A DNA stretch of 64,000 nt from contig OY829326.1 of the NCBI GenBank assembly GCA_963691655.1, positions 52,941,776 through 53,005,775 of the forward strand. The letters are read 5' to 3'. This DNA comes from Toxonevra muliebris. Its lineage: Eukaryota > Arthropoda > Insecta > Diptera > Pallopteridae. The position numbers and the translations under genes were made by a program. Below the pieces are notes generated by a model, which worked only from the letters and a program-made list of their open reading frames with translations, was not told the origin of the DNA and searched no databases. Of the stretch, positions 44,986-55,443 are shown in pieces (position 1 is the first letter of the stretch; each line of letters starts with the position of its first letter).

Positions 44986-47869
44986 TAAGCGTTGCCAGCT
45001 CTTTTAGGTTTGCTAGCCTAACCCAATAACAAACAATTGTATTGCAATACATTTTCTTTCTAGAGTTATTAAGTTTGGCACTATGAGAGTATAACTATGT
45101 ACTTTACAAATGCTCAAGTAATTCCAATATTTCTAAGGGAGTTCTACAGTTGCTCAAGTCTTTTAAAGGAATCTTCAGGCACTATCCTTGAATGGACTGC
45201 ACAATGATTGCGATTGCCTTCATATTGTATTGAACAAGATTTTACTCATCATTTGTAACTCTACAGAGATATGAATTCGGATGAATAGCTCCGACTTGTA
45301 TTTGGCTTAACCCTTGTCAGAGAGCTATATTCTGAACCCAACAACTATCTTATAATCACAAACAAATGCATAACTTCTCTTTCCAACAAATTTAAATTTT
45401 TCAATACAGCAAATAAAGTTAGCAAACAACTAATTGCAGCAATTAATTTATTAAATTACAATTTTTTTTTGCTTGGGTCCGTATGCAAAATGTCCCACAG
45501 ACATAGTCTAGCAAAGCATTTCGAATGCAATTCAAAAACTACAAACAATTCAACTCGATTTGTTTTTTCTTTTAGATTTTAGCACATAGAATACAAAATA
45601 AATGACGCACTTTGCGCCTTTCCTTTTAGTGTGTAGAGCTTGTGGCATTTCGCATTCTTTTTCTCCCTATAATACTTAATAATAATGAGCAGCAGCATCA
45701 GGAGCGTAAGCAAAAAAAAAAAATTAAATAAAAACAAGAAAACAAACGACGATCTTCATCACAATCCCCACACATCCCACATTCATCCAGGCACTCGCAC
45801 TCCAGCGTCGCCGTTCCGTCGCATCGCCGCTTGATCCTATTATGGCGCGCATAAAAATAAAATAGCAAAAAATGACGCGACTGTACTTTGCTGTTGAATC
45901 TGCTGGTTGCTGCTTGCCATTCGCTAATGTTGTGTGTTCTTCTCACAAAATTCCAAAGTCCAAAATGGGATCTTCAGTGTGCTGTGGTTTCTTCTTATGC
46001 TGTTGCCTCTACTTCTTTTCTTTTCTCTTCTCTTTTTTTTTTTTTTTTTTTTGTGGCACGTTTTCGGTATATTTACCTAATTCACAAGTTGCGCCGCCAT
46101 AAACAAACTGGATTTCTGTAGTGTGTGCAGTTGACGGTGGGACGAAATGAAAAAATTTTGCAAAACTTCACTCGAAATCTTTAGTTTTACAAATAATTCT
46201 AAGAGTGTCGAGCTTTGGAGTGTGTGTTCCATAAATTTTATGAAGATATTTATTTATTTATTTATTAACAATTAACTATAACTATAAATAAAGATATATT
46301 CACTTTAAAAATATCCTATGGGATTCCATGATAATTGGAGAATTCTAATGCGTACTCTATTTTCGTAAGATCTCACACTTGTGCATTTTTATAAATATTT
46401 TGACCAAAAGTTAGTTAATTTATTAGTTAAAATTGGTATTTTAAGCGGAAGCGGAAGAATCCAAAAATATTGACAATCATAAAACTTGCACAGTTCATCA
46501 AGACTCTTTAGAAAGTACGATTTTAAAACGAAACTCTTTCCAAATTTTTTCTTTTCAAATTATAGTTTTTTTTACCATTGTACCAGTAAGTTGTATTGGC
46601 CCAATTTTTTGTATTCACACTGTATGGCAGGTACATACTAAAAAGTAGTAGCGAATAATAAGAACAAAATTATGAAAAGATATAAAGTATTGAATTCTAA
46701 TGAGAGAGTATAAAAGAGTATTGAGTTTTATGCCAACTCGATGTGACTTCTAACCATTCCTTGCCCAACAACGTAAATTTTGTTTGAAAAAATAGTAATG
46801 GTTGTGTTCATTCTGAACAACTTTTGTTCTATGCCTTTTTCAAAGCTGAAAATCTGAAACTACCTTGTGGACTATATATGGATCGTTGGGCAGTATCAAG
46901 TAAAATAAAAATGTATAACTTTTAAAAAAAAAATCTCTTTATTGAGAAAAATAACCAAAAATGAAAATTTATACCAATTATTCTGTGTGAAATTTGTAGA
47001 AACAATTTTCTTTATAGCATAAGTGATCATCACATTTAGTATAATACGTTAGAGTACGTGTGCCACAACTAAGAACTTTGGATTTGAATCATCCCTTAGA
47101 GGCTGGCTTCATTTTCGGGAGATGCGCTATGTATGTATTTGCAAACATATACAGAAAAATCTAAATAATAGATTCCACAAATAAAAAGCTGACCAGTATA
47201 ACTGAACTGTTCACTGTCGGAGGATCTGACAAATGTTATTTATTTGAAGAATCATTTAAAAATTTGTTTACGTCAAAATAAACAGTTACATCGACTATAT
47301 ATCTGTACAACGACTGTCGACTGTAACGACACCTGTGTCAAAAAATCCTAAAATCAGAAATTGAATCAACGTATTAATCGATAAACCTGCGCCTAAAGTC
47401 GGAACCAGAATTAAGTAAAAATATTGAAAATTAAATTTTTGAGATAGGTTTATCGTATCTTCATTTAGTTAAGTCATTAAAAGCTTGTATTTTTAACTAT
47501 ATAGTTTTGAAATTTATTTTTTTTGATTTTTGTCATTTTTTTAACCATTTCAATTTAAATAAACATAAACATTGAGAGATATCAAAATGATCCTGACTCG
47601 GACGGAGTAGAACTATAGATGTATTGAAGATATGAAATCAATTTAAGCGCAATCGGTCTATTAGTTTTGGAGATATCGTGGCAACCATTTCAAAAAATGC
47701 TGTTTTGAGAAAAACTAGTCATATGCATGACTGCTGTACCAGGGCCAGCCAAGTTCTACATCTGTAACTTTCAACCGACTGTGAATTTCAAATTATCTAC
47801 TTGTATACATATTCTAAGGTAATTTTATCAAAAACAAATTTTCAATATTTTGACCTCCGTGAAAGCGAA
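44986..47869. other. AT-rich stretch with simple repeats, no gene recognised
   Basis: Poly(A) at 45713-45724, poly(T) at 46036-46051 and a (TTTA)n run at 46247-46266 are present. Frames at 45872-46121 and 45698-45946 are composition-driven. The segment 47640-47740 contains a GGAGATATCG...TTTTGAGAAAAACTAG motif resembling dispersed repeats elsewhere. No element boundaries could be set. Confidence 0.4.
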
Positions 47870-48328
47870 AAAAAATTAAGCGCCAGTAATGGAAAATGTC
47901 GTCTTCTCTAACAATTCGCTCTTCTTTCCAATACGCTTCAAGTCTTAATTGAAAAGTAAAAAAATTTGACTTGCTTCTGCTGGCTCTAATTGTATTAGCT
48001 CCTGCAGGTTGTTTGTTAAAAAAAAATTGCCGATTTCTATTTGAAAGACTGTAAATCTGTGGGTAACTTCAAAAGTAAAAATGGAACAGGCAAACGGAGA
48101 AAATCTAATACAGAAATTGTAATGTAAATACTTCATATAACCACTTCACTTTATTTATTTGTATAAATTTTTACTGCCAATCAATAGTAAAAATTATTGT
48201 AAAATAAAATGCTTATAATCTTCGGCTTTGGCCATTTTTTGCCGAAGCCGAAGCCGTAGCCGAAGATGCATTTTTAGACCGAATAGCCAAAGAACCGAAG
48301 CCGATGCCGAGTATTTGGCCGGACACTA
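47870..48328 (-). mobile_element. Internally deleted hAT element: 5' terminus with GCCGAA repeats plus transposase C-terminal fragment
   Basis: On the minus strand the presumed 5' end begins TAGTGTCCGGCC at 48328. It runs into repeated GGCTTCGGC-type units, including a hairpin at 48219-48255, that look like subterminal transposase-binding repeats. Further along, 48010-47877 reads FTFQLRLEAYWKEERIVRED then DIFHYWR, resembling the start of the hAT dimerisation region near the transposase C-terminus. The intervening transposase is missing, so the element has a large internal deletion. A right-hand partner terminus and target duplication were not found, so the boundaries are incomplete. Confidence 0.55.
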
Positions 48329-48482
48329 ATGGTATGTATTTGGCTTGGATCGTTTCGCTTGTAATGCTCCTTCCAAAGAACGACCTCGAGCTGTAAAAAT
48401 CATCCTCCGAAAAACCTTCATTATCTTCACTTTCACACCAGGCATAATCATTCACATGTTTATTCCATTCTTCATCGTCCAT
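48329..48482 (-). pseudogene. Acidic hypothetical reading frame cut by the hAT terminus
   Basis: About 51 codons start at 48482 with MDDEEWNKHVNDYAWCESED and continue rich in Asp, Glu and Ser. The frame is interrupted exactly where the TAGTG terminus of the neighbouring hAT element begins, and everything after that is element sequence. I do not recognise the protein. It could be the start of a gene or of another transposon's protein, truncated by the insertion. Confidence 0.35.
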
Positions 48483-49394
48483 AAGTCACTCCATTCTGAA
48501 TTTGTAATAAAAACTGGAAAATGCACAAAAGTTCACCAAACACTAAGCACTGCCCAAGGAACCGTATATGGTCCCAACTGTTGAAAACAAAAATTTGATA
48601 TTTTTTGTTTAAATATTATTTCGAAGTAAACACATACCAATCAGCACACCTTTAGCAACACAGCAATATTTTTTTGTGTTAAAATTTGCAAAATTTCTTC
48701 GCGTTTTTGTTGTTTGAAAATCAAAAATTTTACTTGTGTCCGAAAAACGTACTTTTTCACATAAAAATGGCAATAACTTTCGGCAGCTGGAATTTTGTTT
48801 ACCGTTATATATGCTCATCGATAAAGAAAGCTACAATCTACGAAACTCATATTGTTTTTTGGATGCTGAACGTATAATGGCGCTACTATTACCGCCTAAA
48901 GTGGTGGGACCATATAAGGCAGGATGGGCAGGAAAGGGTTTAAAGAAAGGGAGACAGAGGGAGATTAAGACCTTGACAGATCTTAGAGCTTCAATCGCAG
49001 TGCCCTAAATCAAAAACACGTTACCTGGATCACATACATTTCCTGTAACTTGGAAACTCCATCGGCAGTGGAAAATCTGTACAGAATCAAGAAAAAAGGG
49101 CCACTAATTTTTATCTATTGAGTGGAGAAATAGTTTTTGTTGTTGTAAGTTGAAATATGAATTACCACTCCACTTGTTTTCTAATTCGGATGTCTAATGG
49201 CTGAATATTTGTTCTGTGGAGTTTCTCCTTCTTTGATATTGTACTATGCCAGAAAATACAGAGAAAAAAATCTACAACCATCTAAGTATAGTATGCGTTA
49301 TCTTCCAAGTACAGCATCCGAACAGTAGTACCGATAAAATATTTGACATAAATAGCCGAACTTTAATATCTGAACTTTCAGTCATTTCCAATTA
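48483..49394. other. Sequence without a recognised gene
   Basis: Short frames only (48686-48877, 48736-49008); no domain is visible. Confidence 0.35.
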
Positions 49395-49690
49395 TCAGGC
49401 TTAAACTTTGATCTTTTTGAAGTTAATTTTAAGTCCAGCGGTTGCAGTCTCCGCGTTCAATAAATTAGCTATACATGACAGATCAGTCCATCGCAACAAC
49501 AAAGAGAAATAGCTTAATGTACTGCATTGATGGACACCACTGTTAAAGGGATCAGATAACTTTTCCATGTGCATGGCTATACACTTTGAACTCTCATATG
49601 TTGCTTTAATTATAGCGGTGATTGTTTCAGGTACGCCCTTCCTTCGTTGAACAATCCATAAGCAGTTCTTGTGAACGTTATTCAAAACCT
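49395..49690 (-). pseudogene. RTE-like reverse transcriptase fragment
   Basis: The minus-strand frame contains NNVHKNCLWIVQRRKGVPET then ITAIIKATYESSKC. These are typical of the palm region after the first catalytic Asp in RTE-type LINEs. A degraded GVHQCSTLSYFSLLL corresponds to the GVRQGCxLSPLLF motif. After that, TDLSCIANLLNAETATAGLK follows, while the YxDD block is deleted. It is a short, internally deleted, inactive remnant and represents a LINE lineage distinct from the others in this window. Confidence 0.75.
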
Positions 49691-52600
49691 TTAGGAAATC
49701 GATGAAAATGAAGTAAAATCGAATCTGAATTCCGCATACTGCTTTATGAAAATTGCACAGATCTGCAAAAATTTAGGATTCTACCAAACCCGAAAACTCA
49801 TGAATTTTTGACTATTTTTCCAGGCCCTTAAGATTCTCAAAATTGTTAAATATTTTTTTGAACATTTCACCTTTCGAATTGTGAAAACTGAAAAAATCAA
49901 AGTGGTCAATCCATGAACAAAATCTAGTTTAAGCTTATTGTCATGCAGATTCCTTAACCGATATAGCAAACTACATACATTTGTTAAGAAAAAAAAATTA
50001 TGTAAAATATAATAATTATTGCGTTATTAAATTATTGATTTAGCAACATTTTTAGCTTATAATGTAAAATTTATATGCCATTACATACTACATATGTATA
50101 TGTATGTATAAGTATGCACATGTATGTATGTACGTACATAAGTAACTTGGTATATAAAAAAACGTTTAAAGTCAATGATCGATAGATAACTGCAAAGTTG
50201 AGTTGATCATTCGTTGATTGCGTTCGCTTTAGCAATCGAACGATTTTTTGCCGATCACTATTGATCGTACGTGCACATGAAACACCATTTATTTATGGTA
50301 CTTACTTACTTACTTACTTTCTAGCTTACTGCTCATAGAACGTGCGAATTTTGCGCGATCATCATTGCGAATAAATTCGTGATCAATTGATCGTAGCGTA
50401 AACGAGCTATCAAGCGTGCCGGGTGAATGGTGACGATGATAGCGACGACTTCAACAACTACGACGGCAATGATGATGACGATGAAGATCAGCACAACATC
50501 AACAGCAATGGATAGATTCAATGGATCAATGAAGCATTTATGCAAGCAAACTTACAACAACACCAAAAAGAAAAAAAACTAAGAAACTGTCTGCATTGCA
50601 GCGGCGTGATTTGCTTACCAGATGATATGCGATCCCGAGGAGATATGCGTGTGCTAAACAAAAAAAAAAAAGAGGGGACATTGCAAAAAAGTGCATAAGA
50701 TCAGTCAGCAAATATCGAATGCTAAAGAAATAAATAAATAAGTATATGCCTGCATGTATATTCAAAAGCCTTTTAGATCTAAAGACAATAACAACAACAA
50801 CAACGTGTGAACTCTTCCTATAAACTTAAAGCAGCATACAGCAATAACAACAAGAAACTTACTCACATATTTTGTTTAAAGATAAGCACTTTTTTTCAAC
50901 ACTTAAGGTTGTATCGATTGTTTATAAGTATTTATAAATTAAAGTAAGTATGTGTTCAGTCGCTTATGTGGCGACTTCGCTTCTTCGGTAGAGGTCATTG
51001 CTGTTCCCGCTTGACCGCTTAAAAACAGCAACAGGCATTTTTCTTTATTTCATATTTGTTAATTGCGAAGTAAATATAAGTATGTAAGTATAAGAATCTT
51101 ACTTGCAAATAATCTTTAAGTTTGAGATTTATGAAAGAGTTTATTTTTCCATTTAAAAAGTAAATAAAATTAATACTAATATTTAAACAATGAGAGACAG
51201 AAACAGAAATGTGTAAGCAGAAGACGAAGAAGTTGGTAGATCCTGATTTTTTTAACTCATCCGTTTTAAAAACCATTCATTGCTAAGGCTATAACAACAA
51301 TGAGAAATATATCCGAGTGGTAATATAGCCAGACAAAAGGCCCGATTTTATAATTTACATTTTAATTGTATAAGTTTAATATGTATAAAAAAATACTCGG
51401 GTGGTTTTTAAGCCTTCCCAATTTGTATTTATTTCATAGTTTTATTTGGGTTGGATTGAAAAAAATCTTAAAAATCATTTCCTTTGTAATCGAAGTATTA
51501 GTTCAAAAAATTAGTGAGTCAGCCATATTCAAAATCTCAAAGATAACCATAGCCGCAGAAAATTAAGACTTATATTTCCTTGTCGGCGACCTTTTCACCC
51601 CGCTACCAGGCCACGCATGTCTTGAACGGTTGATCGAAGTTAGCAACCTGAAGGTATAAGTTTTTGAAATGGTTCTTGATGACCATCAAAGAACGGTGTA
51701 AAAGAACGAGCCTAATTGGTGACCACAGAAAGTTAGTAATTTGAAAAGATCGAAAATTTAGGCGAACTGGAAACAAAGGATTGGATGAGATTAGTATGGG
51801 CTTGCGATTGTTGTATTCTGTTACCAACGTAAGTTCAGTTCAGTTTATTTGAATAGAATATCTAAGAACTTGCAAAAATGATGGCCGGAAATCACCACGA
51901 AGGTCTAGGTTTAGGCATGAGATGGCTTAATAGAATCCATTCAGGACGTTTTTAAACAGACAGAAAATTATTTGCAAAAACAGGAATCCCTCGCAAAAAG
52001 CAGCACCAAGATCTCTTCATGGTTTAAAGCAACAACAAATGCAAAGAGAAGGGCAGAGATGTCAAAAAGAAATCATAGGAACACTTTCCACTTCCACAAA
52101 GAAGGAAAATAAACAAGAGAAAACTATCAATATCGATTGCAACCAAATTGAAGATGGCAACAAAACATCCTAAGAAGTAACGTTCAACCGAAAAAAGTGA
52201 ATATGAGTGGTCGAAAGTCCCAAGATTCCGAAATATTGGATCTAAAGGGTCGGGGTTCCTTAGACTTACTAATGATTGATTGTAGTAAAAGTATTAAACA
52301 TAATTATTTTTAGTTTCGGAAATCGCGATTCATGTGTAGAAAAACCCTTTATTTTGTGATAAAACCCCAACCTGGATCCGGCAGTGAGTTTAACGAAACA
52401 AGAAAAAAGCCGTTGCAGTGACACAATTGGCAAAATACTGGGCAATTAAATTTAGATGGTGACCTCGTCGATGTAAACTCAGTTCGGCCTGATTGGTGTT
52501 AATAACTCAGACATAGTAAACATGAATAAGAGAGGCATACGTTGGAACTAAGTATGTCATTCGGGATCGCCTTTTCACGATTCAAATTTCAATCCCAAGA

Positions 52601-54369
52601 TTCGCGTGTCGCTTCCTACAGAGCAGTCCGAGCTGTATCTGTTTCGAGCACCGATCCGCTCGATATGCGGATGCGCCCCTAGTGTGGAGGGCAGATAAAT
52701 GGGTTCTTTGGGTTTCGCCGTAAAAAAAAGTGTGGTACTTGGAAACGAAACGCGTTTCGTATTTTTTGTGTTGAGAAAAAATGTTTTCCAAATCGTTGAT
52801 TGTCTGATCGCTTAAAGCTGATTAAGTTTATAACAGTGTATTTTAAGTTGATATGGTGTTCATTTAAATTTTTTGGACATTGGCATTTAAATTTCGTAGA
52901 ACAAAGAAAATAATGTATAACAGAATATACTGCCACACACTTGGTCGCTTTTTGAGAGTCGTACCATGAATAAATTGGAACAAATTTTGATGAAAAAGAT
53001 ATTCCCTCGACTCAAGAACAAAGATTCTACAAAAAGAAAAAAAATTTTGAACTCCAATAAGTTTGTGTAAATACATACGAATTCTGAAAATATCGGAATT
53101 TCGTCTTTTAAGTCCTTAGATTTTTGAGACAAAAAAAAACCGATGTGAACATCCTCATGTGAAATGTTTATACCCATTGGTTCCGCAACTGGATTTCGAA
53201 CACTATTTATGTACAGAACTCGGTTTGCTCTTGTTCGTGTTCATAAAATCAATACGTAGTGTTTTAATGCTCACAATATTTGTGCACATGCTGTTCATGA
53301 AAGCTCACTTGCGAACCATGGTCAGAATTACACTCTGGAAAGAGCTACGGGGTTGAGAAAGACAAAAAATATTGAGGATTCGACTTTCTGAGACATCTTT
53401 GATAGTGTGACCATTTCTTTATAACATTTTTTAATCTTGTTTTTATTGAGCTCAGAATTGTTGAATTATATTTTTTGGTAATTCTGTCAGAACAACCTGT
53501 GCAGAAACATTTCACCTACTTAAATGGCAAGCACATCAATCGTTGTTTGATCTATCCTTTCTAAAAATTTATATTTCTTTATATGTATTAACTTAGGTTA
53601 AAGCTCTTTTGGAACTAAAGTATACGTTTGGCCATTACCGCTTTTGTAAAAAAAAAATACTGAGCATAAAAAGCTTTTTACCTCTACAAATAGTAAAATC
53701 TCTAAAATATACATCGATTCCTAGACAAAAACTAATTGCTAGTCTTTCGAGCTCTCCTAGAAAACATGCCAAAGCTTGATTAATACAACCAAAAATTGAT
53801 TTATTTATTCGAACATTCGATTATTCATCAAAACATATTAAACAATAACTAACTACATTGCTACATCGTTGTGAGACACCTCCAATTTCAATGTGTGACA
53901 CGTGACTAAATTTCAAAATTGGTTATATTCTACAAGTTTACCACTGTTAAGTGCCAGACTTGAAATTTTTGAATGTTTTTGTGGTTTTAATTCAAATTTC
54001 TTAAAAATCAAAGCATAAATAACAAATAAAAACGATTCTTGCATTTTGATGCGTTTTTATTGCTTCAAGTTAAGTTTTTGAAAATCCACATTGCAATGCA
54101 AAATCAGCTCAGTAGCAATGATTGATAGGGGCGGCGGCGTTAATGGCAACAGCGCCCTCTAATAAAAATTAAAGCCGCTTATGGGGTCAATGTCAATACA
54201 AATATTGCAGACCAAGCTCCACTAAGTTGCAGACATGAAGGCGAAAAATAAAAAACAATAAAAATCGCCAAGTCACACAATCACACACAAAACGTCCATT
54301 GAATTCTAAATTCGCAAAATCAAAAACTGAATTGATGGTTCAAAAAAAAAAATATCAAAACTGCAAACA
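49691..54369. other. Long AT-rich stretch upstream of the secreted-protein gene
   Basis: It contains ATGTATGTATG repeats (about 50092-50145), a (CTTA)n run at 50301-50319 and a GATC-rich segment at about 50177-50400. CAA/CAACAA runs lie near 50790-50860. No other gene could be supported. Regulatory DNA for the gene at 54473 may lie here but cannot be recognised by eye. Confidence 0.4.
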
Positions 54370-54376
54370 TATAAAT
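54370..54376 (+). promoter_or_regulatory. TATA box (TATAAAT) of the secreted-protein gene
   Basis: TATAAAT lies about 33 bases before a good initiator match and 97 bases before the ATG at 54473, the spacing expected for a focused insect RNA polymerase II promoter. Confidence 0.7.
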
Positions 54377-54400
54377 TTAAGTCCATTGCACGCAAACGCA

Positions 54401-54406
54401 ACAGTT
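54401..54406 (+). promoter_or_regulatory. Candidate initiator (ACAGTT), predicted start site at A54403
   Basis: CAGT is the arthropod initiator core. Its position relative to the TATA box is right, giving a predicted 5' UTR of about 70 bases. Confidence 0.55.
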
Positions 54407-54472
54407 TCGCATATCAACTAAAAGTGTCAAAACGCGTTCGCTGCTTGTGTCGAGAGTAGTTAAATATATAAA

Positions 54473-55333
54473 ATGGCGTCCTACATTTTAACGGTAATAT
54501 TCCTATTTTGCGCCATTTTAGCATCAGTCTGTCATGCTGATGTATCATCGTTGCGTTACAATAATCGCTACAATGGTCGCCTAACCACACAGCTACAACG
54601 CCAACAGCAATCTGCTGCTCCGACGCCTTATCCCGCTTCCGGTTTCCGTCCCAATCGTCCATTCGATATACAGCCACGCGACAAGCAACAGTTTCAACCT
54701 GAAGTCAATTTCGATCTTGCCTCACCAAATCAGCAAGCTGAAAATGAGCAACGTCCTGATTTAACTTATGTACCACCCGCGCGTTTACGTCAATTGGCCT
54801 CAGCGGCGCTACAACAAGCGTTTTTGCAACGCCAGCAATTATATGCTGCTCCACAACGTACCTATGGAGCACCTGAATCGGAATCTGCCACAAATGCCGA
54901 TTCACAAGTTGAACGTTTGACCGCTTTAAAATCGTCGCGTCTAACTGATAATCGTGAAGATCGTGAGGATGACGATGATGCCGCTTCAGGGTCTGATATT
55001 GAAGCTGACACTAAAGCTGAGGAAAAGAAAACTGTTGTTGCTGCTCCCGCTCAGCCTGCCACAACAAATTTTGCCTATTACCCTGCAGGTGCTGTTGGCT
55101 TTGTGCATCCTTTGGCCGCTTATATTCAATCGGCAAATTATTATGCTCAGCTGCAAGCTCAACCCGCCATGGCAGCATATGTAACAGCTCCTGCTGCTGG
55201 TGCTGCTGCTGCAACTGCACCACCCACTGCTGCTAGCGCTGCTTTGGTTCAGCCACAAGTTTATGCTCCATCGCCATACTTGCAACAATTCGCATACGCT
55301 CCTGCTCCAGCAGCGCAATTGCAGGCGTGGTAA
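54473..55333 (+). CDS. Secreted Ala/Pro/Gln/Tyr-rich protein, possible cuticle or extracellular matrix protein
   Basis: An intronless 286-codon gene, the only convincing host protein gene in the window. Residues 1-22 form a clear signal peptide (Lys-free hydrophobic core TVIFLFCAILASV), with likely cleavage after CHA. The mature part has no cysteine. In order it has an Arg/Asn/Gln-rich section (23-95), a short helix-prone segment (about 100-124, LRQLASAALQQAFLQRQQLY) and a strongly acidic stretch (160-186, with DDDD). A C-terminal Ala/Pro/Tyr-rich region (190-286) has motifs such as QVYAPSPY and FAYAPAP. This composition suggests an exported structural protein of cuticle, eggshell or another matrix, with tyrosines available for cross-linking. 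I see no Rebers-Riddiford chitin-binding motif. The ATG context AAAATGG is good. A TATA box, initiator and AATAAA fit the same transcript. The exact family is not recognised. Confidence 0.85.
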   Translation: MASYILTVIFLFCAILASVCHADVSSLRYNNRYNGRLTTQLQRQQQSAAPTPYPASGFRPNRPFDIQPRDKQQFQPEVNFDLASPNQQAENEQRPDLTYVPPARLRQLASAALQQAFLQRQQLYAAPQRTYGAPESESATNADSQVERLTALKSSRLTDNREDREDDDDAASGSDIEADTKAEEKKTVVAAPAQPATTNFAYYPAGAVGFVHPLAAYIQSANYYAQLQAQPAMAAYVTAPAAGAAAATAPPTAASAALVQPQVYAPSPYLQQFAYAPAPAAQLQAW

Positions 55334-55437
55334 ATTAGCCAGAGTTGCCATCAATGTGATAAGTGTTAAGAGAGAATTTGGTGTGTTTATTGTTGAGTTT
55401 TTGTTTTTTTTAGTTATAATTTTTATGTATTTTTATG

Positions 55438-55443
55438 AATAAA
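55438..55443 (+). terminator. Poly(A) signal AATAAA of the secreted-protein gene
   Basis: The canonical hexamer lies 105 bases after the stop codon, followed by a T-rich stretch, giving a short 3' UTR. Confidence 0.75.

Noticed and set aside
45872..46121. Cys/Phe-rich overlapping frames resembling a small secreted protein
   Set aside because: Driven by a T-rich tract with a poly(T) run. Two frames are equally open and neither has a conserved pattern.
52580..52700. GC-richer patch searched for a tRNA or small RNA gene
   Set aside because: No cloverleaf, A/B boxes or T-run terminator could be fitted.
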